Of a DNA stretch of 64,000 nucleotides, positions 8,180-16,421 are shown in pieces. The position numbers and the translations under genes were made by a program. Source of the stretch: Acidovorax sp. A79 (GTDB taxonomy: Bacteria > Pseudomonadota > Gammaproteobacteria > Burkholderiales > Burkholderiaceae_C); the NCBI RefSeq assembly GCF_041154505.1, contig NZ_AP028672.1, positions 3,388,501 to 3,452,500 on the forward strand, read 5' to 3'. Below the pieces are notes generated by a model, which saw only the letters and a list, made by a program, of their open reading frames with translations, searched no databases and had not been told where the DNA came from. Each line of letters starts with the position of its first letter. Within the stretch, counting starts at the first letter, position 1.

Positions 8180-9535
8180 ATGCGGGCAGTCAACCACCGG
8201 TTCATCGCGGTCGTGTCGTTGGGTCTGGGGCTGTGCGCCAGCGCGCTGGCGCAGGCCGTGCCCGAGGTGGCGGCGGCCCCCGCCGCGCCCCTGGCGCGCC
8301 CTGGCCTGGTGGCGCACGGCGCCGTCAGCGCGGCGGACACCGCCTGGATGATGACCTCCACGGCGCTCGTGCTGCTGATGACGCTGCCCGGCATTGCGCT
8401 GTTCTACGCGGGCATGGTGCGCAAGAAGAATGTGCTCAATACCATGGCCAGCGTGGTCGCCATCGCGGCGCTGGTCAGCCTGCTGTGGTTCGGGGCGGGC
8501 TACTCGCTGGCGTTCACGCCCGGCAACGCCTGGGTGGGCGGCTGGGAGCGCGCGGGGTTCACGGGGCTGGACTTCGACCTGGCGGGCGGCAAGCTCGCCG
8601 TGAGCCATGTCGCGCCGCACATTCCCGAATCGGTGTACGCCATGTTCCAGCTCACCTTCGCCATCATCACGGCCGCGCTCCTGGTGGGCGCGTTCGTCGA
8701 GCGCATGCGGTTTTCCGCCATGCTGATCTTCATCGGCCTGTGGACCTTGCTGGTCTATGCCCCGGTGGCGCACTGGGTGTGGGAGCCGGGGGGCTGGCTG
8801 GCGCGGATGGGCGCGCTGGATTTCGCCGGGGGCTCCGTGGTGCACGTGAACGCGGGCGTGGCGGGGCTGGTGTGCGCGTGGTTCCTGGGCCGCCGCACGG
8901 GCTATGGCCGCGAGCCCTTCGAGCCCTACAACCTGGGGCTCACCATGGCGGGCGCGGGCCTGCTGTGGGTGGGCTGGTTCGGCTTCAACGCGGGCTCGGC
9001 CGTGGCGGCCGATGGCCGGGCGGGCCTGGCCATGGCGGTCACGCACCTGGCCGCCGCCGCTGGTGCGCTGTCCTGGATGCTGGGCGAGTGGGTGGTGCGC
9101 GGGCGCCCTTCGCTGCTGGGGCTGTGCTCGGGTCTGGTCGCGGGGCTCGTGGCGATCACGCCCGCCGCAGGCTTCGTCACGCTGCGCTCGGCGGTGGTGA
9201 TTGGCCTGGTGGCCGGGCTGGCGTGCTACTGGGGGGCCACGGGGCTCAAGCGCCTGCTGCGTGCCGACGATTCGCTGGATGTGTTTGGCGTGCATGGCAT
9301 TGGCGGCATCGTGGGCTCGCTGCTCACGGGGGTGCTGGCTAGCAAGACCGTGGGGGGCGTGCAGGGCAGCCTGCTCACCCAGGCCATCGGGGTGGGCGCC
9401 GTGATGGCCTACAGCCTGGTGGTGACGGCCGCGCTGCTGTGGATCATCAATTTTGCGATGGGCGTGCGCGTGGATGCGCAGAGCGAGCAGACCGGGCTCG
9501 ACATCGCCCAGCACCGCGAACACCTGGGCGGCTGA
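8180..9535 (+). CDS. amt: Ammonium transporter (Amt family)
   Basis: Inner-membrane ammonium channel, 451 residues, with an N-terminal signal peptide and 11 predicted helices. The pore residues are all visible: the Asp of GALDFAGGSVVHVNAG, the first pore His in the same motif, and the second pore His in VFGVHGIGGIVG. AGMVRKKNVLNTM near the N-terminus is another family signature. The ATG at 8180 is supported by AAAGGGAG seven bases upstream. Regulation is readable from the DNA: an NtrC site and a sigma-54 promoter put it under nitrogen-limitation control. No glnK gene accompanies it on either side, unlike the common glnK-amtB pair, so the PII partner must be encoded elsewhere. Confidence 0.96.
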   Translation: MRAVNHRFIAVVSLGLGLCASALAQAVPEVAAAPAAPLARPGLVAHGAVSAADTAWMMTSTALVLLMTLPGIALFYAGMVRKKNVLNTMASVVAIAALVSLLWFGAGYSLAFTPGNAWVGGWERAGFTGLDFDLAGGKLAVSHVAPHIPESVYAMFQLTFAIITAALLVGAFVERMRFSAMLIFIGLWTLLVYAPVAHWVWEPGGWLARMGALDFAGGSVVHVNAGVAGLVCAWFLGRRTGYGREPFEPYNLGLTMAGAGLLWVGWFGFNAGSAVAADGRAGLAMAVTHLAAAAGALSWMLGEWVVRGRPSLLGLCSGLVAGLVAITPAAGFVTLRSAVVIGLVAGLACYWGATGLKRLLRADDSLDVFGVHGIGGIVGSLLTGVLASKTVGGVQGSLLTQAIGVGAVMAYSLVVTAALLWIINFAMGVRVDAQSEQTGLDIAQHREHLGG

Positions 9536-9543
9536 ATGAAGCC

Positions 9544-9655
9544 CGCTCTCCCGAGGCCCTGCGGGCCTTCCCCCGCTCTCGCACCGCCGCGCAATGCGGG
9601 CCGGGGGGCGCAGCCAGCGCGGCGGCCCGCGCCTGGGCCGCACCGGTTTCATTCG
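9544..9655 (+). repeat. Repeat B copy 3 (degenerate)
   Basis: It begins a few bases after the amt stop. It shows the palindrome GAGGCCCTGCGGGCCTTC, the CCCCC segment, a GGGGGGCGCAGCCAGCGCGG stretch and the GGGCCGC tail found in other copies, with several substitutions. Confidence 0.5.
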
Positions 9656-9708
9656 CCGCGGGTTGTGCGCAGCGCAATGGATGACTGAAATGCAGTAAGG
9701 AGCCGACC

Positions 9709-10041
9709 ATGCCCGATTCCGACAAGCTCGCCATTGCCGCCCACCTGCATGTGCTGCTGCGCCGCAAGACGGGGCGCGTGACCGACACCGAATGGATGGC
9801 GGCCAACGCCGAGTACGCGCTGGAGATCGTGCGGTTCGCGCGCCAGCGCGCGCAGGAGGACAACGCGCCCGAACTCACCGAATGGGCGGACCGCCTGGAC
9901 CAGGCCATCCATGCCGCGCCACCGGCCGCCCCGCGCCGCCCCTTGCTGGATGTGGCCACCCAGGCGGTGCGCCAGCGCATGGCGCCGCCCCCGCCGGAGC
10001 CCGCGCCCGAGGTGCCCCGGTATGTCGGGGGAATCCGCTGA
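9709..10041 (+). CDS. Hypothetical protein, 110 residues
   Basis: Not recognised. A short soluble protein, mostly helical in its first 75 residues (charged and alanine-rich, with ALEIVRFARQRAQED), ending in a Pro-rich tail that contains PPPPEPAPEVP. It has no signal peptide and no cysteine. It is likely real: TAAGGAG sits eight bases before the ATG, and coding-type GC skew holds throughout. It lies 173 bases after amt on the same strand but separated by a repeat B copy, so co-regulation with amt is uncertain. The downstream gene is convergent. Confidence 0.7.
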   Translation: MPDSDKLAIAAHLHVLLRRKTGRVTDTEWMAANAEYALEIVRFARQRAQEDNAPELTEWADRLDQAIHAAPPAAPRRPLLDVATQAVRQRMAPPPPEPAPEVPRYVGGIR

Positions 10042-10083
10042 CCGCGCCGCGGCCGTGGGGCCCGCGCGTGGGCGGGATCCATA

Positions 10084-10434
10084 TCAGTGCGCTGCCGCGC
10101 CCTGCACGAACAGGCCCGCCGTGGGCAGCAGCCCGGCCAGCTTGTCGTCGCCATAGGTGCGCAGCACCTGCGCAATCACGACCTGGTAGCCGTTGAGCCA
10201 CTGCGCTTGCGCCGCCTTGGCCTTCAGGTGGGCGGGGTGCTGCATCAATGCCTGCAGGGCCTCGAGCGACTGCCAGTAGTACACGTTGGACACCAGGCCC
10301 TTGCCCGTGTCCTCCCACGATTCCTCGCCCAGGTAGCCGTCGATGGAGCGGGCGGCGGTGGCAATCGCCTCGTCCAGGCGGTGGAAGGCGTCGTCGAACT
10401 GTTTGGTGGCGAAGATGAAGGTGGAGGAGTACAT
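10084..10434 (-). CDS. Antibiotic biosynthesis monooxygenase (ABM)-like small protein
   Basis: A 116-residue protein resembling the ferredoxin-like dimeric alpha/beta barrels of the ABM family. Supporting segments are the N-terminal strand YSSTFIFATKQ, the DGYLGEESWED loop, and VYYWQSLEALQALMQHPAHLKAK, where family members carry the W-x-S-x-EAL-x-x-W/H-x-x-HPEH pattern. Many such proteins are small monooxygenases or heme-binding proteins, and others have no known chemistry, so I do not assign a reaction. It lies 20 bases after the GMC oxidoreductase gene on the same strand and is probably co-transcribed with it. Confidence 0.75.
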   Translation of the reverse strand: MYSSTFIFATKQFDDAFHRLDEAIATAARSIDGYLGEESWEDTGKGLVSNVYYWQSLEALQALMQHPAHLKAKAAQAQWLNGYQVVIAQVLRTYGDDKLAGLLPTAGLFVQGAAAH

Positions 10435-10454
10435 GGGCGCGATGGTACCCACGC

Positions 10455-12134
10455 CTATGCCGTGCGCCGCGCCTGGATGATCCACTCCGCCGCCTTCTCG
10501 GCCAGCATCAGCGTGGGCGAGTTGGTGTTGCCGCTGGTGATGGTGGGCATGGCCCCCGCATCCACCACCCGCAGGCCCGCAATGCCGCGCACGCGCAGTT
10601 GCGAGTCCAGCACGGCCATCGGGTCATCATCCCGCCCCATCTTCGTCGTGCCCACGGGGTGGAAGATGGTGGTGGCGATGTCGCCGGCCAGGCGCGCCAG
10701 GTCCTCGTCGCTCTCGAACTGCACGCCGGGCTTCCATTCCTCGGGCCGGTACTTGGCCAGCGCGGGCTGGGCCACGATGCGGCGCGTGACGCGCAGGCTG
10801 TCGGCCGCCACCTGGCGGTCTTCGGCGGTGCTCAGGTAGTTGGGCGCGATGGCCGGTGCGGCCTTGAAGTCGGCGTTCTTGATGTTCACCGTGCCCCGGC
10901 TCGTGGGGTTGAGGTTGCACACGCTGGCCGTGAAGGCCGGAAAGCTGTGCAGCGGCTCGCCAAACGCGTCGAGCGACAGCGGCTGCACGTGGTACTCGAT
11001 GTTCGGCCAGGGCTGGTCGGCGCTGCTGCGCGTGAAGGCGCCCAGCTGCGAGGGCGCCATGCTCATGGGGCCGCTGCGTTTGGTCGCGTATTCGAGCCCG
11101 ATCTTGGCCTTGCCCCAGAGCGAGCTGGCCATGGTGTTGAGCGTGGGCACGCCGCCCACCTTGAACACCGCGCGGATCTGCAGGTGGTCCTGCAGGTTGG
11201 CGCCCACGCCGGGCAGGTCGTGCACCACGTCGATGCCGTGCTGGCGCAGCAGCGCGGAGGGGCCGATGCCCGAGAGCTGCAGCAGCTGCGGCGAGTTGAC
11301 GGCACCGGCGCTCAGGATGACCTCGCCCGTGGCGCGGGCCGTGACCATCTCATGCCCGTCCCACACCAACACGCCCGTGCAGCGCTTGCTGCCGTCGGGC
11401 TGCGTCTCGATGAGGAGCTTGGCGGCCTGCGCGCTGGTCCACATCTCGAAGTTGGGGCGGCCGTAGCAGGTGGGCCGCAGGAAGGCCTTGGCGGTGTTCC
11501 AGCGCCAGCCGCTTTTCTGGTTGACCTCGAAGTAGCCCACGCCTTCGTTGCTGCCGCCGTTGAAATCGTCGGTGGCGGGGATGCCGGCCTGCTGCGCGGC
11601 CTGGGCGAAGGCGTCCAGCACGTCCCAGCGCAGGCGCTGCTTTTCCACGCGCCATTCGCCGGAGCTGCCCGTGGCCTTGTTGCCGTGCAGGCGCTTGAAA
11701 TTTTCATTCACGCCATCGGGCTGGTCCAGGCGCCAGTGGTCCTCGTGGCGGCGGAAGTAGGGCAGGGCGTTCTCCCAGCGCCAGCTGGCGTCGCCCGTCA
11801 GCTCGGCCCACTGGTCGTAGTCGCGCGCCTGGCCGCGCATGTAGATCATGCCGTTGATGCTGCTGCAGCCGCCCAGCGTCTTGCCGCGCGGGTAGCGCAG
11901 GGTGCGGCCGTTCAGGCCCGCGTCGGGCTCGGTGTTGTAGAGCCAGTCGGTGCGCGGGTTGCCGATGCAGTAGAGATAGCCGACGGGGATATGGATCCAG
12001 TGGTAGTCGTCCTTGCGGCCTGCTTCGATCAGCAGCACGCGGTGGCGGCCGTCGGCGCTCAGGCGGTTGCACAGCAGGGCGCCGGCGGTGCCTCCGCCGA
12101 TGATGATGGTGTCAAACGTGGTGTGGTCGCTCAT
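10455..12134 (-). CDS. GMC-family FAD oxidoreductase (choline/alcohol dehydrogenase-like)
   Basis: FAD-dependent alcohol oxidoreductase of 559 residues. The ADP-binding motif IIIGGGTAGALLCNRL is at the N-terminus, followed by the GMC signatures PRGKTLGGCSSINGMIYMRG and GAVNSPQLLQLSGIGP. The C-terminal substrate domain holds the catalytic His in IFHPVGTTKMG and the Asn in SGNTNSPTLMLAEKAA. Related enzymes oxidise choline, polyethylene glycol or long-chain alcohols; the substrate is not evident. The ATG at 12134 begins MSDHTTFDTII, directly before the FAD fold; the upstream extension to 12191 is not supported. It is paired with the ABM-like gene. A repeat A copy lies 80 bases upstream. Confidence 0.93.
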   Translation of the reverse strand: MSDHTTFDTIIIGGGTAGALLCNRLSADGRHRVLLIEAGRKDDYHWIHIPVGYLYCIGNPRTDWLYNTEPDAGLNGRTLRYPRGKTLGGCSSINGMIYMRGQARDYDQWAELTGDASWRWENALPYFRRHEDHWRLDQPDGVNENFKRLHGNKATGSSGEWRVEKQRLRWDVLDAFAQAAQQAGIPATDDFNGGSNEGVGYFEVNQKSGWRWNTAKAFLRPTCYGRPNFEMWTSAQAAKLLIETQPDGSKRCTGVLVWDGHEMVTARATGEVILSAGAVNSPQLLQLSGIGPSALLRQHGIDVVHDLPGVGANLQDHLQIRAVFKVGGVPTLNTMASSLWGKAKIGLEYATKRSGPMSMAPSQLGAFTRSSADQPWPNIEYHVQPLSLDAFGEPLHSFPAFTASVCNLNPTSRGTVNIKNADFKAAPAIAPNYLSTAEDRQVAADSLRVTRRIVAQPALAKYRPEEWKPGVQFESDEDLARLAGDIATTIFHPVGTTKMGRDDDPMAVLDSQLRVRGIAGLRVVDAGAMPTITSGNTNSPTLMLAEKAAEWIIQARRTA

Positions 12135-12214
12135 GGGCAGGCGGTGCGGTGCAAGGGTTGGGACGGAGGGCCATTGTGCGGATGGCACCACGCGTGTCGA
12201 GAGGGTCAGTGCCT

Positions 12215-12273
12215 ATTGCTACTAAATATGTAGCTTGAAGCGCTTGATGCCAAAGCGCTGGAGGCCTGTTTGA
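12215..12273 (+). repeat. Repeat A copy 2
   Basis: Full-length copy: TTGCTACT, AT-rich spacer, TAGCT box, then GCGCTTGATGCCAAAGCGC and GGAGGCC. It sits between the divergent starts of the GMC oxidoreductase and the Mce operon. Confidence 0.8.
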
Positions 12274-12409
12274 TATTAATTTCACGCGGCCCCGGCCGGC
12301 CTGTGCTTGGCGGCCCGTGCGGGCGGGCGTAAATCCTACGCGCCGCCTGTGCGTGGCTCCGCTACCATGCACCCTCTCTTTCCCTCTTGGCGGCCGCGCC
12401 GCCCAGTCC

Positions 12410-13537
12410 ATGACCGACCACGCACCTCGCATTGTTCGCGCCGACACGCCCCAGGGGGCGAGTGCGCAACTGCATGGGCGCTGGGGCGCGGCCGAACTGG
12501 GCACACGGTCGCAGTGGGAGGCGGTCTGCGAGCAGCTGCGCGCCAGCCCCCCCGCGCCCGGGCTGGGCTGGGACCTGACGCAGCTGCAGTGGCTGGACCA
12601 CGTGGGCGCGCAGCTGGTGTGGAACCACTGGCAGCGGGCCTGGCCGGCGCAACTGGCCTGTACCGACGGCCAGCGCGACATGCTGGAGCGCGTGGCGGAG
12701 TTCACCACGGCCACCCCGCCGGCCCGGGAGCCCTGGCGCCTGGCCGAGCAGGCGGACCACCTGGGCGTGCTGGTGCTGCACGGCCTCAGCCATGCGCGGC
12801 ACATGCTCGAAATGGTGGGGCAGCTGCTGCTCGACCTGGGCCGCCTGGCGCGCGCGCCGCGCCGGGGGCCGTGGCGCGACGTGTCGGGCCACCTGTACCG
12901 CATGGGCGCCACGGCGCTGCCCATCACGGCGCTGGTGGGATTTCTGATCGGCGTGGTGCTGGCCTACCTGATGAGCCTGCAGCTGCGCCAGTTCGGGGCC
13001 GAGTCGTTCATCGTCAACATCCTGGGCATCTCGCTCATCCGCGAGCTGGGCCCCATGCTGGCGGCCATCCTGGTGGCGGGGCGCTCGGGCTCGGCCATCA
13101 CCGCGCAGATCGGCGTGATGCGCGTGACCGAGGAACTCGATGCCATGCGCGTCATGGGCATCCCGCACGGCTTTCGGCTGGTGATGCCGCGCACGCTGGC
13201 GCTGGCGCTGGCCATGCCGCTCATCAGCGTGTGGACCACGCTGGCCGCGCTGGCCGGGGGCATGCTGGCGGCCGACATCTCCATGGACATCTCGCCCGCG
13301 TATTTCGTGCAGGCGCTGCCCGCGGCGGTGAAGGTGGGCAACCTGGGACTCGCCATGGCCAAGTCGGTGGTGTTCGGCGCCTTCATCGCGCTCATCGGCT
13401 GCCACTGGGGGCTGCGCGTGAAACCCAACACCCAGAGCCTGGGCGAGGGCACCACGGCCTCGGTGGTCACGTCGATCACCATGGTCATCATCGTGGACGC
13501 CTTGTTCGCGGTGGCCTTCAAGAACATCGGAATATGA
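12410..13537 (+). CDS. MlaE-family lipid ABC transporter permease with N-terminal STAS domain
   Basis: Inner-membrane subunit of an Mce-type lipid transport system, 375 residues. Residues about 1-110 resemble a STAS/MlaB-like domain (WDLTQLQWLDHVGAQLVWNH), which in E. coli is the separate protein MlaB. From about residue 160 come the MlaE helices with the family signatures IRELGPMLAAILVAGRSGSA and EELDAMRVMGI. The fusion keeps the regulator attached to its permease. No Shine-Dalgarno is obvious; the ATG is chosen as the first codon before the STAS homology. It begins an operon with the ATPase, MlaD-like and lipoprotein genes. Confidence 0.9.
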   Translation: MTDHAPRIVRADTPQGASAQLHGRWGAAELGTRSQWEAVCEQLRASPPAPGLGWDLTQLQWLDHVGAQLVWNHWQRAWPAQLACTDGQRDMLERVAEFTTATPPAREPWRLAEQADHLGVLVLHGLSHARHMLEMVGQLLLDLGRLARAPRRGPWRDVSGHLYRMGATALPITALVGFLIGVVLAYLMSLQLRQFGAESFIVNILGISLIRELGPMLAAILVAGRSGSAITAQIGVMRVTEELDAMRVMGIPHGFRLVMPRTLALALAMPLISVWTTLAALAGGMLAADISMDISPAYFVQALPAAVKVGNLGLAMAKSVVFGAFIALIGCHWGLRVKPNTQSLGEGTTASVVTSITMVIIVDALFAVAFKNIGI

Positions 13538-13548
13538 AGATGAGGTGG

Positions 13549-13720
13549 CTTCCCCCTGAGCGGCTTCGCCGCTTCCCCCTTCTCCCGAACTGCTGCGCAG
13601 CTCGGGAAGGGGGACGCCACCAGCACCCGCATGTGAAGCCCCCCCTGAGCCGCTTCGCGTCTTCCCCCCAAGGGGGGACGCCACCCGTGGCCTGGCAAAG
13701 CCAGTTCCACGGTGGCACGG
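13549..13720 (+). repeat. Repeat B copy 4 (two units in tandem)
   Basis: Two successive units lie between the permease and ATPase genes. Unit one has GAGCGGCTTCGCCGCTTCCC, then a hairpin (CTCCCGA...TCGGGAAGGGGG), then ACGCCACCAGC. Unit two repeats CCCCCTGAGCCGCTTCGCG, CCCCCCAAGGGGGG, ACGCCACC, and adds a GGCAAAGCC palindrome. Confidence 0.75.
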
Positions 13721-13756
13721 GTATTGCGCCGCGCCAGTTTCTACCGGAGCGTGGCC

Positions 13757-14617
13757 ATGGCTGAGCGCATCGCCAAGCCCGAGCACATCGCAGTCGCGCC
13801 GGGCGAGCCGCCCATCGTGGACGTGCAGGGCCTGTGGACGGTGTTCGGCAAGGGCGACGAAGCCTTCACCGTGCACCAGGACCTGAACTTCACCGTGCAG
13901 CGCGGCGAGATGCTGTCGCTGGTGGGGGGCTCGGGCACGGGCAAGACGGTACTGCTGCGCCAGATCCTGGGGCTGGCCAGGCCGGCGCGCGGCACGGTCA
14001 CGGTGCTGGGGCGGCCGGCGTCCGAGATGGGGCGCGAGGGCGCGGCCAGCCGCGTGGGCATGCTGTTCCAGCACGGCGCGCTGTTCTCGGCCTTCAACGT
14101 GCTCGACAACGTGGCCTTCGCGCTGCGCGAGCAGGGCACCCTGCCCGACGACCTGGTGCGCGATGCCGCGCTGGTCAAGCTGCAGATGGTGGGCCTCAAG
14201 CCCGAGCACGCCAGCCGCATGCCGGCCGACCTGTCGGGCGGCATGGTCAAGCGCGTGGCGCTGGCGCGCGCGCTCATCATGGACCCGCCGCTGCTGCTGC
14301 TCGACGAACCCACCGCCGGGCTGGACCCGAGCAGCTCCGACGATTTCTGCGCGCTGCTGCGCGAGCTGCGCGCCGCGCTCGGGCTCACGGTGGTCATGGT
14401 CACGCACGATCTGGACACGCTGTTCGCGCTCAGCACCCGCGTGGCCGTGCTGGCCGACAAGAAGGTCATCGTCACCGGCCCGCCGCACGAGGTCGCGCAT
14501 TTCAGGCACCCCTTCATCGAGCACTTCTTCATGGGCGAACGCGGCCAGCGCGCCATGGCCCCGGTACCGGCGGCGGCGCGGCCGGCCGCCTCCCCGCCAG
14601 ACAAGGAACATCCCTGA
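13757..14617 (+). CDS. MlaF-like lipid ABC transporter ATP-binding protein
   Basis: Cytoplasmic ATPase of the Mce system, 286 residues. Walker A is VGGSGTGKTVLL, the signature LSGGMVKRVALARAL is the variant typical of MlaF/Ttg2A proteins, and Walker B is LLLDEPTAGLDP. A C-terminal extension of about 30 residues (after HFFMGERGQRA, where family members bind the STAS protein) is Ala/Pro-rich. GGAG precedes the ATG at 13757. Its TGA shares a base with the ATG of the MlaD-like gene, which indicates coupled translation. The gap to the permease gene (219 bases) is filled with repeat B, which may alter relative expression. Confidence 0.94.
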   Translation: MAERIAKPEHIAVAPGEPPIVDVQGLWTVFGKGDEAFTVHQDLNFTVQRGEMLSLVGGSGTGKTVLLRQILGLARPARGTVTVLGRPASEMGREGAASRVGMLFQHGALFSAFNVLDNVAFALREQGTLPDDLVRDAALVKLQMVGLKPEHASRMPADLSGGMVKRVALARALIMDPPLLLLDEPTAGLDPSSSDDFCALLRELRAALGLTVVMVTHDLDTLFALSTRVAVLADKKVIVTGPPHEVAHFRHPFIEHFFMGERGQRAMAPVPAAARPAASPPDKEHP

Positions 14618-15582
14618 TGGAAAACAAATCACACGCCCTCGCCGCAGGCATCTTCGTGCTGGTGGTGGCCGCCATGCTGGCGGGCCTGGCCATCTGGCTC
14701 ACGCGCGACAACGCCAACTACGAGCAGTACGAGCTGTCCACCAAGGACGGCGTGAGCGGCCTGCAGCCCCAGGCCACCGTCCGCTACAAGGGCGTGGCCG
14801 TGGGCAAGGTCACGCGCATCGGATTCGACCCCCAGGTCACCGGCAACGTGCTGATCCGCATCGCCGTCAACGAACAGGCGCCCATCAGCCCCACCACCTT
14901 CGCCGTGCTGGGCTACCAGGGCGTCACGGGCCTGGCCCATGTGCAGCTGGACGACGCCGACAAGCCCTATCCCGAACTGCCGCCCGGCCCCAGCGGGCTG
15001 CCCCGCCTGCCGCTCAAGCCCTCGCCGTTTGGCAAGCTCGCCGAGCAGGCGCCGGCCATCCTGGCGCAGGTGGAGGAGGCCACGCGCCGCATCAACCAGC
15101 TGCTGGGCGACACCAACCAGCAAAAGCTCACCGAAGCCCTCGCCAACATCGGCCAGGCCGCGGGCAGCGTCAACACCCTGACCCAGCGGCTCGATGCCAC
15201 CGTCGCGCAGCGGCTGGACCCGGCCCTGGCCGCGCTGCCGCCGCTGGCCAGCGACGCGCGCAAGACGCTGCAGTCGCTGCAGCAGGCCGGCGCCAGCGTG
15301 ACGTCCCTGGCCGCCGACGTCAGCAAGACCACCCAGCGCCTGGGCGCGGAGGGCGGCCCCATCGACCAGATCACCATCGGCACGCAGTCCCTCGCCCGCG
15401 CGGCCGACCAGTTCGGCGCCTCCACGCTGCCGCGCCTGAACCGCGCCGCCGACGACACGTCGCGCGCGGCCCGCCAGCTCGGCCGCACGGCGGGCGGCGT
15501 CACCGACAACCCGCAGCTGTTCATCTATGGGTCCGGCCGCATACCGCCCGGCCCCGGCGAGCCCGGCTTTGCGGCACCGTGA
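14617..15582 (+). CDS. MlaD/Mce-domain lipid-binding membrane protein
   Basis: Inner-membrane-anchored periplasmic protein, 321 residues. One N-terminal helix (residues 6-28) is followed by a single Mce domain at about 35-115, with the signature GLQPQATVRYKGVAVGKVTRI and the pore loop YQGVTGLAHVQLD. The remaining 200 residues form a long helical region of alanine, glutamine and leucine heptads, which in Mce proteins builds a tube or needle across the periplasm. This is longer than E. coli MlaD (183 residues) and closer to the PqiB/LetB or YrbD-long type. It is translationally coupled to the ATPase gene. Confidence 0.92.
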   Translation: MENKSHALAAGIFVLVVAAMLAGLAIWLTRDNANYEQYELSTKDGVSGLQPQATVRYKGVAVGKVTRIGFDPQVTGNVLIRIAVNEQAPISPTTFAVLGYQGVTGLAHVQLDDADKPYPELPPGPSGLPRLPLKPSPFGKLAEQAPAILAQVEEATRRINQLLGDTNQQKLTEALANIGQAAGSVNTLTQRLDATVAQRLDPALAALPPLASDARKTLQSLQQAGASVTSLAADVSKTTQRLGAEGGPIDQITIGTQSLARAADQFGASTLPRLNRAADDTSRAARQLGRTAGGVTDNPQLFIYGSGRIPPGPGEPGFAAP

Positions 15583-15591
15583 GGAGTGTTC

Positions 15592-16299
15592 ATGAAAAGT
15601 ACTATTAAAAACATAGCTGCCGGCGCCTTCCCGAAAAGCGCTGGCGGCCTGCTGGGCGGCATGGTTCTGGTGGTGGTGATCGGCCTGGCCGGCTGCTCGG
15701 CCCTGCCCAGCCCGCCCTCGCGCCCCGTGCTGTACGACTTTGGCCCCGGCCCGGTGGCCCCGGCGCCGGCCGACCGCCGGGCACCGCTGCAGCCCCTGGC
15801 CCTGGCCGACGTGGAGGCGCCCGGCCTGCCCGAGGGCAGCAATGCCGTGCTCTACCGCCTGGGCTATGCCGATGCCCAGCAGCTGCGCCCCTACAGCCAG
15901 GCCCGCTGGAGCCAGCCCCCCGCCCAGCTGCTGCAGCAGCGGCTGCGCGAGCAGCTGGGCCAGCGGCGCGCCATCCTCAAGGCCGACGACGGTGCGGCCC
16001 AGGCGCGCGACGCCAGCCAGGGCGGCCGGCTGCCCCCGGTGCTGCGCGTGGAGCTGGAGGAATTCAGCCACCTCTTCGCCAGCCCCACCGAAAGCGCTGG
16101 CGTGGTGCGCCTGCGTGCCACGGTGGTGGACCTGACGCTGGCGGGCGAGTCGCTGCGCGGCCAGCGTGTGTTCATCGTGCGCACCCCGGCGCCCAGCGCC
16201 GACGCGGCCGGCGGCGTGAAGGCCCTGGCGGAGGCCTCCACACAGGTCGCCCAGGAGCTGGCGGACTGGCTGGAACAGGTGACGCGGCGCACGAACTGA
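15592..16299 (+). CDS. PqiC-like ABC transporter auxiliary lipoprotein (ABC_trans_aux)
   Basis: Predicted outer-membrane lipoprotein, 235 residues, with lipobox LAGC (Cys 37) and a mature domain of the ABC_trans_aux (DUF330) family, recognised by its position in Mce operons and by segments such as RLGYADAQQLRPYSQARWSQPP and LRATVVDLTLAGESLRGQRVF. Family members dock Mce assemblies to the outer membrane. GAGGAG lies five bases before the ATG. The first 20 codons, upstream of the hydrophobic signal core, coincide with a copy of repeat A, so the start and n-region of the signal peptide appear to be repeat-derived. It is the last gene of the operon; no mlaC is present. Confidence 0.85.
   Translation: MKSTIKNIAAGAFPKSAGGLLGGMVLVVVIGLAGCSALPSPPSRPVLYDFGPGPVAPAPADRRAPLQPLALADVEAPGLPEGSNAVLYRLGYADAQQLRPYSQARWSQPPAQLLQQRLREQLGQRRAILKADDGAAQARDASQGGRLPPVLRVELEEFSHLFASPTESAGVVRLRATVVDLTLAGESLRGQRVFIVRTPAPSADAAGGVKALAEASTQVAQELADWLEQVTRRTN
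15596..15655 (+). repeat. Repeat A copy 3, inside the lipoprotein coding sequence
   Basis: ACTATTAAAAACATAGCTG, then GGCGCC...AGCGCTGGCGGCC: the AT-rich lead, TAGCTG box and palindromic arms of the family, here read as codons 2-22 of the lipoprotein. Confidence 0.7.
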
Positions 16300-16324
16300 G
16301 CTGCCGGGGGCACCACCGGTCCCC

Positions 16325-16420
16325 GCCCGTGCGCCCTCTCGCGGCGCGCGCGCTCCCGGGCCCCCCGGGCCATCCGCCCGCCGCAGCGGCGTTCGCCGCG
16401 CGGTGTGGTGCCTGGCCCGC
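16325..16420. repeat. Possible degenerate repeat B remnant
   Basis: This 120-base gap between convergent genes holds GC-rich palindromic pieces (GGGCCCCCCGGGCC, GCAGCGGCGTTCGCCGCGCG) that resemble the arms of repeat B. It is too diverged to be sure. Confidence 0.3.
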
Positions 16421-16421
16421 G

